DNA of 64,000 nt from Chitinophaga sp. sic0106 (GCF_019219075.1 NZ_JAHUWJ010000001.1:434001-498000); one strand, 5' to 3'. Positions 1-9,333 are shown, counted from the first letter of the stretch. Notes: generated from the letters alone by a model not told the origin. Numbers and translations are program-made.

Positions 1-1011
1 GGTGTACCGGTAATCACCACAGCTGATATAACGGCAAAGCCTAAACGCAATACAGTTAAGGAAGTATACGACCAGGTGATTGCAGATTTGCAGAAAGCTA
101 AAGACCTGATGACGGAAGACAGAAGCAACAGCTATGCTTCTAAAAACGTTGCGATGGCCATGCTGGCAAGGGTATACCTCTACAAAGGCCAGAATGATTC
201 AGCATATGCCTACGCAGATTCTGTGATCAGATCAAACCACTATTCACTGGTGCCTACCGTGGACCTCGCGAAGTATTATACCAAAGGGAATGAAGACAAT
301 AAGGAAACTATCTGGGCGATCCATCATACCGCACAGGATGATAGAGACTGGTCGTCCATCGGTTCCATGTACTATACCTCCCCAAGTGGCCTTGGCTACG
401 GCGAAATCTATGCGTCAGAAGCCTATCGCAAACTGCTGGATAAATATCCGGAAGATGCCAGACATAGCTTTGTGCAGCCGGTAGTAATTAAAAAAGCTAA
501 CGGGCAGGACTCTACGGATATCAATGGTAACAAGGTAATCGCCACCCGTGGTAAAGCCGGCGGTATCCAGGTGCAGAAGTGGTATATCCTCAAGTTCTCC
601 AACCAGGATAACATCCCTACGCTCAGCTCTCCGGTAGTATTCCGCCTGGCAGAAATGTACCTCATCAGGGCAGAAGCAGCGGCTAAACTGGGTAATAACA
701 ACCAGGCCATTGAAGATGTGAACACGATCCGTACCCGCGCAGGACTCAGCGGTAATGCACTCTTCACCACCGCCGACCTGAAAGGCTACGCCTCCGTGCT
801 CGACGTGGTGCTCGACGAAACCCGCCTGGAGCTTGCGTTTGAAACACATCGTTGCTTTGATCTGTTCCGTAACAACAAAAATCTGGTGAGAAATTATCCC
901 GGCTATCACCCGGTAAATCCTCAAACAATTGAGTATACCAACCTAAGGGTAGTACACTATATCCCCGAACAGGATATCGTACTAAACCCTAACCTGGCGC
1001 AAAACCCATAA
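1..1011 (+). CDS. SusD/RagB family nutrient-binding outer-membrane lipoprotein, 3' part
   Basis: The gene is already open at base 1, so signal peptide, lipobox and N-terminal TPR helices lie outside the window; 336 residues are visible. SusD-like proteins sit on the cell surface, capture oligosaccharides and hand them to a SusC TonB-dependent transporter, whose gene is probably just upstream. Family marks seen are the segment VFRLAEMYLIRAEAAAKLG followed by an Asn-Thr-Ile-Arg-x-Arg-Ala-Gly motif, and near the end Glu-Leu-Ala-Phe-Glu-x-His-Arg with Phe-Asp-Leu-Phe-Arg, the usual SusD C-terminal signature. A terminator follows at 1033. The glycan cannot be told from sequence; the next gene suggests a complex carbohydrate. 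Confidence 0.93.
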   Translation, partial: GVPVITTADITAKPKRNTVKEVYDQVIADLQKAKDLMTEDRSNSYASKNVAMAMLARVYLYKGQNDSAYAYADSVIRSNHYSLVPTVDLAKYYTKGNEDNKETIWAIHHTAQDDRDWSSIGSMYYTSPSGLGYGEIYASEAYRKLLDKYPEDARHSFVQPVVIKKANGQDSTDINGNKVIATRGKAGGIQVQKWYILKFSNQDNIPTLSSPVVFRLAEMYLIRAEAAAKLGNNNQAIEDVNTIRTRAGLSGNALFTTADLKGYASVLDVVLDETRLELAFETHRCFDLFRNNKNLVRNYPGYHPVNPQTIEYTNLRVVHYIPEQDIVLNPNLAQNP

Positions 1012-1032
1012 GAATAACCATATACTATGAAA

Positions 1033-1065
1033 GGCTCCCTACGTAAGCAGGGAGCCTTCTCTTTT
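1033..1065 (+). terminator. Rho-independent terminator after susD-like gene
   Basis: Perfect 8-bp stem GGCTCCCT/AGGGAGCC (1033-1040 with 1049-1056), 8-nt loop, then TTCTCTTTT. It closes the susD transcription unit. Confidence 0.85.
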
Positions 1066-1080
1066 ACCGTTTACACAGTC

Positions 1081-1113
1081 TTTGTAGCTATTCGCTGATT
1101 TTTTCTATATTTT
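1081..1113 (+). promoter_or_regulatory. Bacteroidota-type promoter for the glycoside hydrolase gene
   Basis: TTTG at 1081-1084, 21-nt spacer, then TATATTTT at 1106-1113, one base from the TAnnTTTG consensus. It lies 22 bp before the ATG and just after the susD terminator, so the hydrolase is probably transcribed separately. Confidence 0.5.
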
Positions 1114-1134
1114 TCGAAGATCAATTTATACTTC

Positions 1135-4100
1135 ATGCTAAATCATCAACCTCACCACTTATTCCTTAAAAGAGGATTGATCCTGGCTGGACTTAGTATG
1201 GGCTTGTTTGGCACCACTATGGCGCAGCAGCTCAAATATACTTCCGGGAACAATTCGTGGAATGCCGACTCCCTGGGAAACCAACGGGTAGTGGTTACTT
1301 TTAATGGAACTGGAAACGCTGCCAGGGTGGTAATCCCCTGGCGCCGCCGTGATGAAAATCCAGCCGGCAAACGTATTATCATCCAGGATGCAAAAACAAA
1401 ACAACCGGTAGCAAACGTAAAAATGCTATCGCTCAACCGTGAACAAGGAGACATTATTTTTGAACCCACCTCCGGCAAAGGTGAGTACTACATTTACTAT
1501 CTGCCGTATCAAAATGAAGGTCGCGCCAACTATCCACAAGGCGTATACCTCGCACCTGCACCCACTGCTAATGCTTCCTGGACTAACGCACTACCCGACA
1601 ACCTGAGGCCAAACACCACCGTGAAGGCCATGGAATCAGTGGATGAGTTCAACAGCTTTTACCCAATGGAGGTAATAGCTACCACAGCAGAAATGAAATC
1701 GCTGCTGCTGAAACATCCCGGTGCCGGTTACCTCGTATTCCCCGAGGACAGAGCCTTTCCGGTAAAAATGACGGACGACATCCCCCAACGCTGGGTGCAG
1801 AAAGGGCCGTCGCAGACATTTCAGGGGCAGGCGGATAAAGGAGAGTACTATGCTTTTCAGCTGGGTATTTACGCACGTAAAGACCTTAAAGATATACAGG
1901 TGCGCTTTTCCGACCTGAAAACCGCCGATGGTAAACAGATTCCGGCCGCTCAGCTGAGCTGCATCAATACCACCGGCACCACTTACGATGCCAGGCCCTT
2001 TACCAATATGGTAGATGTGGCCTCCGGCAAAGTGCAGGCGCTGTGGTGCGGTATTGACGTTCCGGCTAACGCACTACCGGGTGTTTACAAAGGCATCGTT
2101 ACCGTGCAGCCCGAAGGGGCACCAGCTATGCCGGTACGTGTAACCCTTACCGTTACCGCTAAAACAGCTGTTAACAGCGGGTATAACGAACCCTGGAAGC
2201 AAACCCGCCTCAAATGGCTGAACTCTACGCTGGCACAGGAAAATGCAGTGATCGCACCTTACACGCCGCTTGTGATGACCGACAGTGTCATCTCTTTCCT
2301 GGGTCGTAAGGTAGGTATCAACAAAGATGGGTTCCCTGCGCAGATACAAACTTTCTTTACGCCGGAAATGACCGGTACCACGGATAAACCCCGTAACCTG
2401 ATCATCGAGCCGCTGCACTTCCACTTCATCGGCGCGGCTACCGGCAAGGATCTGAAATGGACCAGCCAGGGCTGGAAGGTAACCTCCCGCGATAATGGAA
2501 AAATTACCTGGCATGCCGTGAACACCACCACCGGCTTACAAATGGACGTGGATGGTTCCCTGGAATTTGACGGACATATGGAGTACGTGGTGAAAGTAAC
2601 CGCCACTGAAGAAGTAGCCCTGAAAGATGTGACTTTCCATATTCCCTTCGATACCACCGTGGCCAAATACATGATGGGCCTGAATCAGAAAGGAGGGCTC
2701 CGCCCGCAGCTGGTAGACTGGAAGTGGGACGTAGCACATAAAAACCAGGATGGCGCCTGGGTAGGGGATGTGAACGCGGGGCTGCAATTTACCCTTCGTG
2801 ACGAGCACTATGTTCGCCCGCTGAACACTAACTTCTACCTGCAAAAACCTTTACTGTTGCCTGCTTCGTGGGGTAACGATCAGAAAGGCGGGATCACCCT
2901 CGGGCTGAAAGGCAAGTCCATACTGGCTAACGCTTATACCGGCACCCGTACCATGAAAAAAGGGGAGGTGCTTTATTACAATTTCAACCTGCTGATAACG
3001 CCGTTCCATACACTGAACACCGATTTCCAGTGGTCCAACCGGTTCTATCATAAGTACGCCAACCCGGATACCATCAAGGCTACCGGCGCTACTGTGGTAA
3101 ATATCCACCATGGCAACGAAATTAACCCATGGATCAACTATCCGTTCATTGAATGGAAGAAAATGAAGGACTATATTGATGCAGCACATAGCAAAGGGCT
3201 GAAGGTGAAGATCTATAATACGGTGCGTGAGTTGTCCAACCACGCCTGGGAAACCTTTCCGCTGCGTAGTCTGGGCCATGAAGTATACAGCCCTGGCAAG
3301 GGTGGTGGCTTCTCCTGGCTACAGGAGCATGTGGGCAAAGACTACATCGCCGCCTGGTTTGTGCCGGAGTTTAAAGATGCTGCTATCATCAACAGTGGCA
3401 TGAACCGCTGGCATAACTACTATGTGGAAGGCATGAACTGGCTGGTGCAAAATGTGGGCATCGACGGTATTTACCTGGATGATGTGGCGTTTGACCGCGT
3501 AACCATGAAGCGTATCAAGCGTGTACTCACGCAGGATGGGCACCCTGGTATTATCGACCTGCACTCGGCCAATCAATATAATAAGTCGGATGGATTCCAG
3601 AACAGCGCCATGTTGTACATGGAGCATTTCCCTTACCTGAACCGGCTTTGGTTTGGTGAGTATTTCGATTATGAAAAGAACGGGCCTGATTTCTTCCTGA
3701 CGGAGGTGAGTGGTATCCCGTTTGGCCTCATGGGCGAAATGCTGCAGGATGGCGGAAACCCGTGGAGGGGCATGGTGTATGGCATGACCAGTCGTATGCC
3801 TTGGTCCGACAATGCTGATCCGCGTGGCATCTGGAAGGTATGGGACGATTTCGGTATCCAGGGTTCCCGCATGGTGGGCTATTGGGTAGATGGTAATCCT
3901 GTAAAAACAGATAATCCACAGGTACTGGCCACGATCTATCGTAAGAACGGGGCGGTATTGGTATCCCTGGCCAGCTGGGCTGGTGGGGAAACTTCCGTGC
4001 ATCTGAATATCAACTGGCAGGAGCTGGGCATCGACCCGGCAAAGGCGGTGATTACGGCGCCGGATATACGTAATTTCCAGCAAGGACAAGTGTTTGCAAA

Positions 4101-4155
4101 GGATGCCGCCATACCGGTGGCACCTGGCAAGGGCTGGCTGCTGATCATAAAATAA
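1135..4155 (+). CDS. secreted glycoside hydrolase, DUF6067 / GH123-like
   Basis: A 1006-residue exported protein with a signal peptide (about residues 1-30, ending at Met-Ala-Gln-Gln). The N-terminal half looks like beta-sandwich modules, including a Gly-Glu-Tyr-Tyr-Ala-Phe-Gln-Leu-Gly-Ile segment that I associate with DUF6067 proteins. The C-terminal half looks like a TIM-barrel hydrolase: Gly-Ile-Asp-Gly-Ile-Tyr-Leu-Asp-Asp (Asp pair near 782-783), then Ile-Asp-Leu-His-Ser-Ala-Asn and a Trp-Phe-Gly-Glu-Tyr-Phe segment. The acidic residues are candidate catalytic groups, not proven. Its position after a SusD gene fits a role in glycan breakdown. The family is recalled from motifs; the substrate is unknown. 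Confidence 0.8.
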   Translation: MLNHQPHHLFLKRGLILAGLSMGLFGTTMAQQLKYTSGNNSWNADSLGNQRVVVTFNGTGNAARVVIPWRRRDENPAGKRIIIQDAKTKQPVANVKMLSLNREQGDIIFEPTSGKGEYYIYYLPYQNEGRANYPQGVYLAPAPTANASWTNALPDNLRPNTTVKAMESVDEFNSFYPMEVIATTAEMKSLLLKHPGAGYLVFPEDRAFPVKMTDDIPQRWVQKGPSQTFQGQADKGEYYAFQLGIYARKDLKDIQVRFSDLKTADGKQIPAAQLSCINTTGTTYDARPFTNMVDVASGKVQALWCGIDVPANALPGVYKGIVTVQPEGAPAMPVRVTLTVTAKTAVNSGYNEPWKQTRLKWLNSTLAQENAVIAPYTPLVMTDSVISFLGRKVGINKDGFPAQIQTFFTPEMTGTTDKPRNLIIEPLHFHFIGAATGKDLKWTSQGWKVTSRDNGKITWHAVNTTTGLQMDVDGSLEFDGHMEYVVKVTATEEVALKDVTFHIPFDTTVAKYMMGLNQKGGLRPQLVDWKWDVAHKNQDGAWVGDVNAGLQFTLRDEHYVRPLNTNFYLQKPLLLPASWGNDQKGGITLGLKGKSILANAYTGTRTMKKGEVLYYNFNLLITPFHTLNTDFQWSNRFYHKYANPDTIKATGATVVNIHHGNEINPWINYPFIEWKKMKDYIDAAHSKGLKVKIYNTVRELSNHAWETFPLRSLGHEVYSPGKGGGFSWLQEHVGKDYIAAWFVPEFKDAAIINSGMNRWHNYYVEGMNWLVQNVGIDGIYLDDVAFDRVTMKRIKRVLTQDGHPGIIDLHSANQYNKSDGFQNSAMLYMEHFPYLNRLWFGEYFDYEKNGPDFFLTEVSGIPFGLMGEMLQDGGNPWRGMVYGMTSRMPWSDNADPRGIWKVWDDFGIQGSRMVGYWVDGNPVKTDNPQVLATIYRKNGAVLVSLASWAGGETSVHLNINWQELGIDPAKAVITAPDIRNFQQGQVFAKDAAIPVAPGKGWLLIIK

Positions 4156-4160
4156 ATAGA

Positions 4161-4195
4161 AAAAGACCGGAGGAGCCACCTCCGGTCTTTTTTTC
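4161..4195. terminator. bidirectional terminator between convergent genes
   Basis: Stem GACCGGAGG/CCTCCGGTC (4165-4173 with 4179-4187), 5-nt loop, with an A-run on one side and a T-run on the other. It can stop both the hydrolase gene and the convergent SMP-30 gene. Confidence 0.88.
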
Positions 4196-4232
4196 AACAA
4201 CTAAAAATTATGGGGGTGATGCCCCTGATATC

Positions 4233-5117
4233 TTAATAACGCTTTCCTGCGATTTCCACCCTAAAGGTTTCTACACATTTTCTGTCTTGTAAAGTTACGT
4301 ACACCGTTTTCCCGTCCGGATCACCGAAGGTGAGGTTGCTGCACTGTTTACCTTTAAGGGCTACTTCCCTGATCAGTTCACCTTTTGGTGATAGCACTGC
4401 AATAGTTCCTTTTCCCCATCGGGCAATGTACAGGTTACCGGCCTTGTCGCATTTCATACCATCGAAGCCGTAGTCGGGGAAGGTGGCGAAGAGGGTTTTG
4501 TTGGAGATATTTCCTTTTTTATCCACATCATATTTCCAGACTTTGCGCTGGATGGCCTCATTTACGTACAGGGTTTTTTCGTCCGGGCTAAGTTCAATAC
4601 CATTGGTGGTGCCCATGTTTGCCTCCAGCAGCACAGGTTTGCGGTTGGTATCTATGCGCCAGAGCTGGCCGGTACTGTTTTTCCAGTTCGGGTCTGAAGC
4701 AAATATCTGGTCTTTTTTATTGATGCAAAGGTCGTTTGGCTGGTTGAACTGGTCGGAATGTACGTATACGCTTACCTGTTTGGTCTTCATATCTACCATA
4801 AGTACATTATGTCCTTTGAAGTCGGGGAGATACATAGTGCCTTTGCTGTCAAAATTCACGGAGTTGCCTATACTACTGTCGGGCAGTGTCACGAAAACCT
4901 GGCCGGCGCCGGTTTTGGTATCTATCAGGCCTACGGTCCCATCTTTCTGGAAGTTGACAACATAAAAGTTGCCGGCTTTATCGAAGTTGGGCCCTTCGAT
5001 GTTTACGGAAAACATCTTTTCGGCGGTGAGGTCCCTGGCGGTATACAGCGGTTGTTGCTGTGCGAGGGCGGACAGGCTACCACCTGCGAGTAGTGCCAGC
5101 ATGTATGTCTTTTTCAT
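4233..5117 (-). CDS. exported SMP-30/gluconolactonase/LRE-type beta-propeller protein
   Basis: A 294-residue protein. I place the start at the ATG at 5117 (MKKTYMLALLAGG), which gives a clean signal peptide; the longer reading frame adds 11 residues in front of it. The body has repeated beta-propeller blades, such as Gly-Asn-Phe-Tyr-Val-Val-Asn and Asn-Gly-Ile-Glu-Leu-Ser-Pro-Asp-Glu-Lys-Thr-Leu-Tyr-Val-Asn-Glu, the second typical of the SMP-30/gluconolactonase family. Those enzymes hydrolyse sugar lactones with a metal in the central channel. The exported location next to glycan-degradation genes suggests periplasmic sugar processing, but a non-enzymatic propeller is possible. Confidence 0.82.
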   Translation of the reverse strand: MKKTYMLALLAGGSLSALAQQQPLYTARDLTAEKMFSVNIEGPNFDKAGNFYVVNFQKDGTVGLIDTKTGAGQVFVTLPDSSIGNSVNFDSKGTMYLPDFKGHNVLMVDMKTKQVSVYVHSDQFNQPNDLCINKKDQIFASDPNWKNSTGQLWRIDTNRKPVLLEANMGTTNGIELSPDEKTLYVNEAIQRKVWKYDVDKKGNISNKTLFATFPDYGFDGMKCDKAGNLYIARWGKGTIAVLSPKGELIREVALKGKQCSNLTFGDPDGKTVYVTLQDRKCVETFRVEIAGKRY

Positions 5118-5277
5118 TTTAGTGGATTTTTGCTGCATTAAAATAAACAACTATTCCAAAAAAATATTTTTTACTTGATCAAAGGAAAGGCCCTGCTGTC
5201 GGGCACTTTATTTATCTGGTAGGATTTTTAGGGAGATAGCAAATTCCGTTGCGTGGTATTTTACTACTTTTGCCCGC

Positions 5278-6330
5278 ATGATTCATGTTTCGGAGTTTAA
5301 AGATCTGGCGCACCTGACTATTCATAAGGTAGGAAATTCTTCTAATGAGGAGATGCTGCTTTGTTCCAAAGCACCGCTGCAACTGGAGGACGAAACAATC
5401 AGCCAGTTGTTGATCACCTATTTTATTCAGCCATTTACCAAGTCGGCAGAGTATTTCAGGTTTTTTCATGAGGCAGATTTACAGCTGAATGAAGTTTTTC
5501 AATATTGTCGACGTATATTTGGCGACCAAAATGAGTTTCAGGAGCAGTCTGTAAATATTGCCAAACATCTATATAAACATTCCACCCATCCCAAAATAAA
5601 AGGTGGAGAGCTCTATATAGCCTACTTTAGCAAGTGTCTTGTGGATGGAGAAGAAGTGCCTGCCATTGGGATTTTCAAGTCAGAGAACCGGGATACCTAT
5701 TTGAAAGTTTTCCTTGAAGACGACAATTACCAGGTAAACTATGAAGACGGCATCAACATTAATAAGCTTGACAAAGGATGCCTGATCTTTAATACCGAGG
5801 AAGAGGATGGCTATAAAGTGAGTATAGTGGACAGCACTGGAAAGCAAACAGAGGCCGTATATTGGAAAGATGCATTTTTACAGGTAACCAGGAGAGAGGA
5901 TAGTTACCATCAGACTGAGCTGGCTGTAAATATGTGCAAGCAGTTCATAGATAACAAACTGCCCACGGAGTATGAAATGAACAGGGTGGATCAGGTAGAT
6001 CTGCTCAACAAATCAGCCACATACTTTAAGGAAAAAGAGCATTTCCAGTTAGATGACTTTGCAAACGAAGTGTTAGGCCATCCTGAGGCTATCGCATCGT
6101 TTAAAGAATACCGGAACGAGTACCAGCAAGCGTTCCAACAGGATATCCCTGATGAATTTGAAATATCTGCACCAGCCGTTAAAAAGCAACAGAAAGTCTT
6201 TAAGAGTATTCTGAAGCTGGACAGGAATTTTCATATCTATATACATGGTGATCGTGAGCTGATTGAACGCGGGTTCGATGAGGCTACAAATATGCACTAC
6301 TACAAGCTTTTGTTTGAGAACGAAGCCTAG
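5278..6330 (+). CDS. nucleoid-associated protein, NdpA/YejK family
   Basis: A 350-residue protein matching the 37-kDa nucleoid-associated family (PF04245, YejK/NdpA of Escherichia coli). Recognisable parts are the N-terminal beta-rich start with His-Lys-Val-Gly-Asn, the segment Lys-Ile-Lys-Gly-Gly-Glu-Leu-Tyr-Ile-Ala-Tyr-Phe, and Ile-Gly-Ile-Phe-Lys-Ser-Glu. Members bind the nucleoid; in some phage contexts they affect RNA polymerase, but the cellular role is poorly known. It stands alone between divergent and convergent neighbours. The start fits the family N-terminus, and a TACTTTTG box ends only 5 bp before the ATG, which would put transcription start at or next to the start codon. Confidence 0.85.
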   Translation: MIHVSEFKDLAHLTIHKVGNSSNEEMLLCSKAPLQLEDETISQLLITYFIQPFTKSAEYFRFFHEADLQLNEVFQYCRRIFGDQNEFQEQSVNIAKHLYKHSTHPKIKGGELYIAYFSKCLVDGEEVPAIGIFKSENRDTYLKVFLEDDNYQVNYEDGININKLDKGCLIFNTEEEDGYKVSIVDSTGKQTEAVYWKDAFLQVTRREDSYHQTELAVNMCKQFIDNKLPTEYEMNRVDQVDLLNKSATYFKEKEHFQLDDFANEVLGHPEAIASFKEYRNEYQQAFQQDIPDEFEISAPAVKKQQKVFKSILKLDRNFHIYIHGDRELIERGFDEATNMHYYKLLFENEA

Positions 6331-6387
6331 TAGGCCCCTATAAAGATTTTTAAATTTTTCTCATAAGCAAAAACCAATTATTAACAA

Positions 6388-6413
6388 AGGCTGCTCCGTC
6401 TGGGCGGCCTTTT
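6388..6413 (+). terminator. weak terminator after ndpA-like gene
   Basis: A 9-bp stem with two G-T pairs (6388-6396 with 6402-6410), 5-nt loop, followed by only TTT. The short T tract makes termination uncertain. Confidence 0.5.
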
Positions 6414-6483
6414 AGATTACGCATTTCATGCCTGTGTGGCGGTGGCGTAACCTTGAACTGAAAATTACGATCGTATTATACAT

Positions 6484-6519
6484 AAAAAAAGAACCGGCTT
6501 TATGGCCGGTTCTTTTTTT
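6484..6519. terminator. bidirectional terminator
   Basis: Stem GAACCGGC/GCCGGTTC (6491-6498 with 6505-6512) flanked by A7 and T7 runs. It ends the ricT operon on the minus strand and can also stop leftward or rightward read-through. Confidence 0.87.
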
Positions 6520-8020
6520 ATGATTTATTGTTGTTGTTATTATTTGGATTGGGAGGCTTTGGTTTGTTATGTCTGGGTGGGCGGCGGTCCTGTTTAGGAG
6601 GCTGACCCTGTCCCTGTCCTTGTCCTTCTCTATCCTGTTTAGGCCCTTGCTGTTGCTGGCGGCCCTGGCCTTGTTGCTGATCGCGTGGCGGGCGGTTTTG
6701 TTGGTTGCCTCCCTGATTAGGTTGGCCTCCCTGTTGTTTCGGCGGACGGTTATTGTCCTGCTTTTGCCTGTTGCGATCCTGCTGTTGGCGGTTGTCGGGG
6801 CGGCCCTGCTGCTGTCCTTTCTGCTCTTGTCGTGCTTCCTGACGTTGCTGCGGCTGTTTTCCCGGTTCGCCTTTTTGCTGTTGTTTCTGTTTGTCTTTGT
6901 CCTTCTGCTTGCGCTTCTGAACAGTTTTTTCCAGAGACTTCAGGCTGATTTGTCCTACTACATCTGCAAATCCGAGATCGGCTTCCTTCGGTTTATGCAC
7001 ATTTACTACCTCCACTGCTTTCAGGTCATCCGGCTTAACGCCTTGTCTGTTGAGCAGTCGGATTTCTTTGGCCCTGGTAATGGTCAGCGGATATTGCTTG
7101 TTACTTCCTTCGTAGGAATACCACATGAGGCTTTTGAAGATATCGCGTTTCTGCAAGGTGGCTACCCCGTTTGCAGTTTCAATACTGTCTGCATCTTCAG
7201 GGAAATCTTTCAGTGCATCCATGTAAGTATCCAGTTCGTAGTTGAGGCAGCATTTAAGGCGGCCACATTGTCCGGATAACTTCGCCTGGTTGATAGAAAG
7301 GTTCTGATAACGGGCGGCGGTAGTATTCACGCTTTTGAAATCAGAGAGCCAGGTAGAGCAGCATAACTCGCGGCCGCAGCTACCAATTCCTCCTACTTTT
7401 CCGGCTTCCTGGCGGGCGCCTATCTGGCGCATCTCCACTTTAGCCCTGAACTCGGAGGCGTAAACCTTAATCAGTTCACGGAAATCGACACGATCATCGG
7501 CAGTGTAAAAGAACGTTGCTTTTCGGCCATCGGCCTGAATTTCGACCTCGGTAAGTTTCATTTCAAGGCCCAGGCTGCGGGCTAATGCCCTTGATTTAAT
7601 CAATGCCTCCTTTTCTCGGGCCTTATTATCACTCATCCTTTGCAGGTCGTCGTGTGTTGATCGACGCAGGACTTTTTTGACTTCGGGTGTGTCCTCTGCG
7701 CGTCGTTTTTTCATTTGTAGTTTTACCAGTTCACCTGTCAGGCTTACTGTTCCAACGTCAAAACCGCTGACTCCTTCTACGGTAACCGTTTCGCCCTTAT
7801 CAAGGTGCTGCCTGGTTACGTTACGGTAAAAATCTTTGCGGCTTCCATTGTTAAAACTAACTTCAATAATGTCAAATGGTGATAAGCTGTCTGCTAGTGG
7901 AATATTGGATAACCAATCAAACACATTCAGTCTGTTACAACCTCCTGTACTGCATCCTCCATTACTCTTACATCCTGCTGGCTTACCATCTACACCCGTA
8001 CCACATCCGGCACAAGCCAT
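6518..8020 (-). CDS. ricT: RicT/YaaT-like PSP1-domain protein with a long disordered tail
   Basis: A 500-residue protein; I use the ATG at 8020 (Met-Ala-Cys-Ala-Gly-Cys) because the 39 residues upstream look like unrelated hydrophobic translation. The core (about 40-360) is the PSP1 domain of YaaT/RicT, with Cys-Gly-Arg-Glu-Leu-Cys-Cys near 213 and Cys-Gly-Arg-Leu-Lys-Cys-Cys near 252. In Bacillus subtilis RicT works with RicA and RicF in an Fe-S complex that affects RNase Y processing. The N-terminus adds about six cysteines in the first 30 residues. The last ~135 residues are a Gln/Asn/Lys/Arg/Pro/Gly-rich tail ending in poly-Asn. It follows holB, the same pairing as in Firmicutes. Confidence 0.9.
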   Translation of the reverse strand: MACAGCGTGVDGKPAGCKSNGGCSTGGCNRLNVFDWLSNIPLADSLSPFDIIEVSFNNGSRKDFYRNVTRQHLDKGETVTVEGVSGFDVGTVSLTGELVKLQMKKRRAEDTPEVKKVLRRSTHDDLQRMSDNKAREKEALIKSRALARSLGLEMKLTEVEIQADGRKATFFYTADDRVDFRELIKVYASEFRAKVEMRQIGARQEAGKVGGIGSCGRELCCSTWLSDFKSVNTTAARYQNLSINQAKLSGQCGRLKCCLNYELDTYMDALKDFPEDADSIETANGVATLQKRDIFKSLMWYSYEGSNKQYPLTITRAKEIRLLNRQGVKPDDLKAVEVVNVHKPKEADLGFADVVGQISLKSLEKTVQKRKQKDKDKQKQQQKGEPGKQPQQRQEARQEQKGQQQGRPDNRQQQDRNRQKQDNNRPPKQQGGQPNQGGNQQNRPPRDQQQGQGRQQQQGPKQDREGQGQGQGQPPKQDRRPPRHNKPKPPNPNNNNNNKS

Positions 8021-8167
8021 ATTATTAAATAGTTTAAATTTTAGAAATAAGCATTTCAGGTCATTCCATCCCCTTAATATACAGTATTCCTGTAATAAAA
8101 ACAAAAAGACGGAAAGCAGCAAAGATAAGGAAAACAAGGGGATATGGCTCCCTAACGCCCCAGGTTA

Positions 8168-9304
8168 TTACGTTTGAGGCAGAGGTTTCTTTTTAAATAT
8201 ATATTGTAGCTTGATGGACAGCGCATGGAACAGCATTTTGGCGTTGGCGTTGCGCTCAATATGATAGTAGGCATTATCCAGCAGGTCCACAATCTGCTCT
8301 ATCTGCTCCATGCCGGCCAGCTTCAGCAGCTTGGAAGAAAAGTCCATTTCTTCCGCCGAAAAAGCCAGCTGACTGCGGTCAATAAACTGCAACCTCACCG
8401 CATGTTCCAGCAGGTTAATGAAATAACGGAGAAATTGTTTCTGGTTTTCGCGCCCGGTTTTGGCGCTGGAAATACCTTCGATCCATTCCTGCAGCGCGCC
8501 CCTGTTGCCGGTAAAGATGTAATTAAGCCAGTTGCGCAGCAACTCATGGTAGTCGTCGTCAGAGTATTGCAGGAGGTACACCGCCTCCCGGTAGTTGCCC
8601 GCCGCAATGGTGGCAATCTGCTGCGCCTTTGCCGCCGGTACGTTGCGGTCGGTGAGCGACTTTACCATATCCTCCTTAGGAATAGGGTTTACTTTGATCA
8701 GGTGTGTTCTGGAAAGTATAGTGGCCAGGATCTGCTCCTGGTTTTCTGCTATAAAGATGAAAAGCGTGTTAACAGGAGGCTCTTCAATCAGCTTGAGCAG
8801 CCGGTTACCTTCATTGCCCAGGTATTCCGGCATCCACATCAACAGGATCTTATAACCACTCTCAAAACTCTTGAGGTTGAGCTTACGGATAATGTCCTGG
8901 CACTCCGTTGCCGTGATGTTACCCTGTTTATTTTCCGCCCCTATAAATTGCAGCCAGTCATAGGTATTACCATATGGATTGGTGGTTACAAATTCTCTCC
9001 ACTCACTTACATAGTCTGTACTTACCGGTTTATCACCTGCCTTGCGGGGGATTACGGGATAGGAAAAATGAATGTCGGGATGGACGTACTGTGATGCTTT
9101 GATACATCCCGGGCATTGGCCGCAGGCACCCTCCGGCTGCTTGTTTTCACAAACCAGGTATTGTGTAAAGGCCAGCCCGAGCGGAAGTCCGCCGCTACCT
9201 TCCGGTGCAAGCAATATCAGTGCATGACTGAGGCGGTTCTGTTGTACAGATTGAACCAGCTGATGTGCTACGGCGGACTGTCCTATGATCTCTTTAAATA
9301 GCAT
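8168..9304 (-). CDS. holB: DNA polymerase III delta-prime subunit
   Basis: A 378-residue clamp-loader subunit. The N-terminal AAA+ region has a degenerate P-loop (Ala-Pro-Glu-Gly-Ser-Gly-Gly, no Lys), as expected for delta-prime, which does not hydrolyse ATP. A four-Cys zinc site follows (Cys, then Cys-Gly-Gln-Cys-Pro-Gly-Cys) at about 50-68, then a sensor-like segment with Leu-Leu-Lys-Leu-Ile-Glu-Glu-Pro-Pro. It would join DnaX and delta to load the sliding clamp. It lies 147 bp upstream of ricT on the same strand and 29 bp after a lipoprotein gene, so these may be co-transcribed. Confidence 0.92.
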   Translation of the reverse strand: MLFKEIIGQSAVAHQLVQSVQQNRLSHALILLAPEGSGGLPLGLAFTQYLVCENKQPEGACGQCPGCIKASQYVHPDIHFSYPVIPRKAGDKPVSTDYVSEWREFVTTNPYGNTYDWLQFIGAENKQGNITATECQDIIRKLNLKSFESGYKILLMWMPEYLGNEGNRLLKLIEEPPVNTLFIFIAENQEQILATILSRTHLIKVNPIPKEDMVKSLTDRNVPAAKAQQIATIAAGNYREAVYLLQYSDDDYHELLRNWLNYIFTGNRGALQEWIEGISSAKTGRENQKQFLRYFINLLEHAVRLQFIDRSQLAFSAEEMDFSSKLLKLAGMEQIEQIVDLLDNAYYHIERNANAKMLFHALSIKLQYIFKKKPLPQT

Positions 9305-9333
9305 GCCGCAAGATAATGAAAAGGGGGTAAACC

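Noticed and set aside
6569..7279. hydrophobic 236-codon frame opposite ricT
   Set aside because: It is the complement of the Gln/Lys/Arg-rich tail codons, which reads as Leu/Val/Phe; not a membrane protein.
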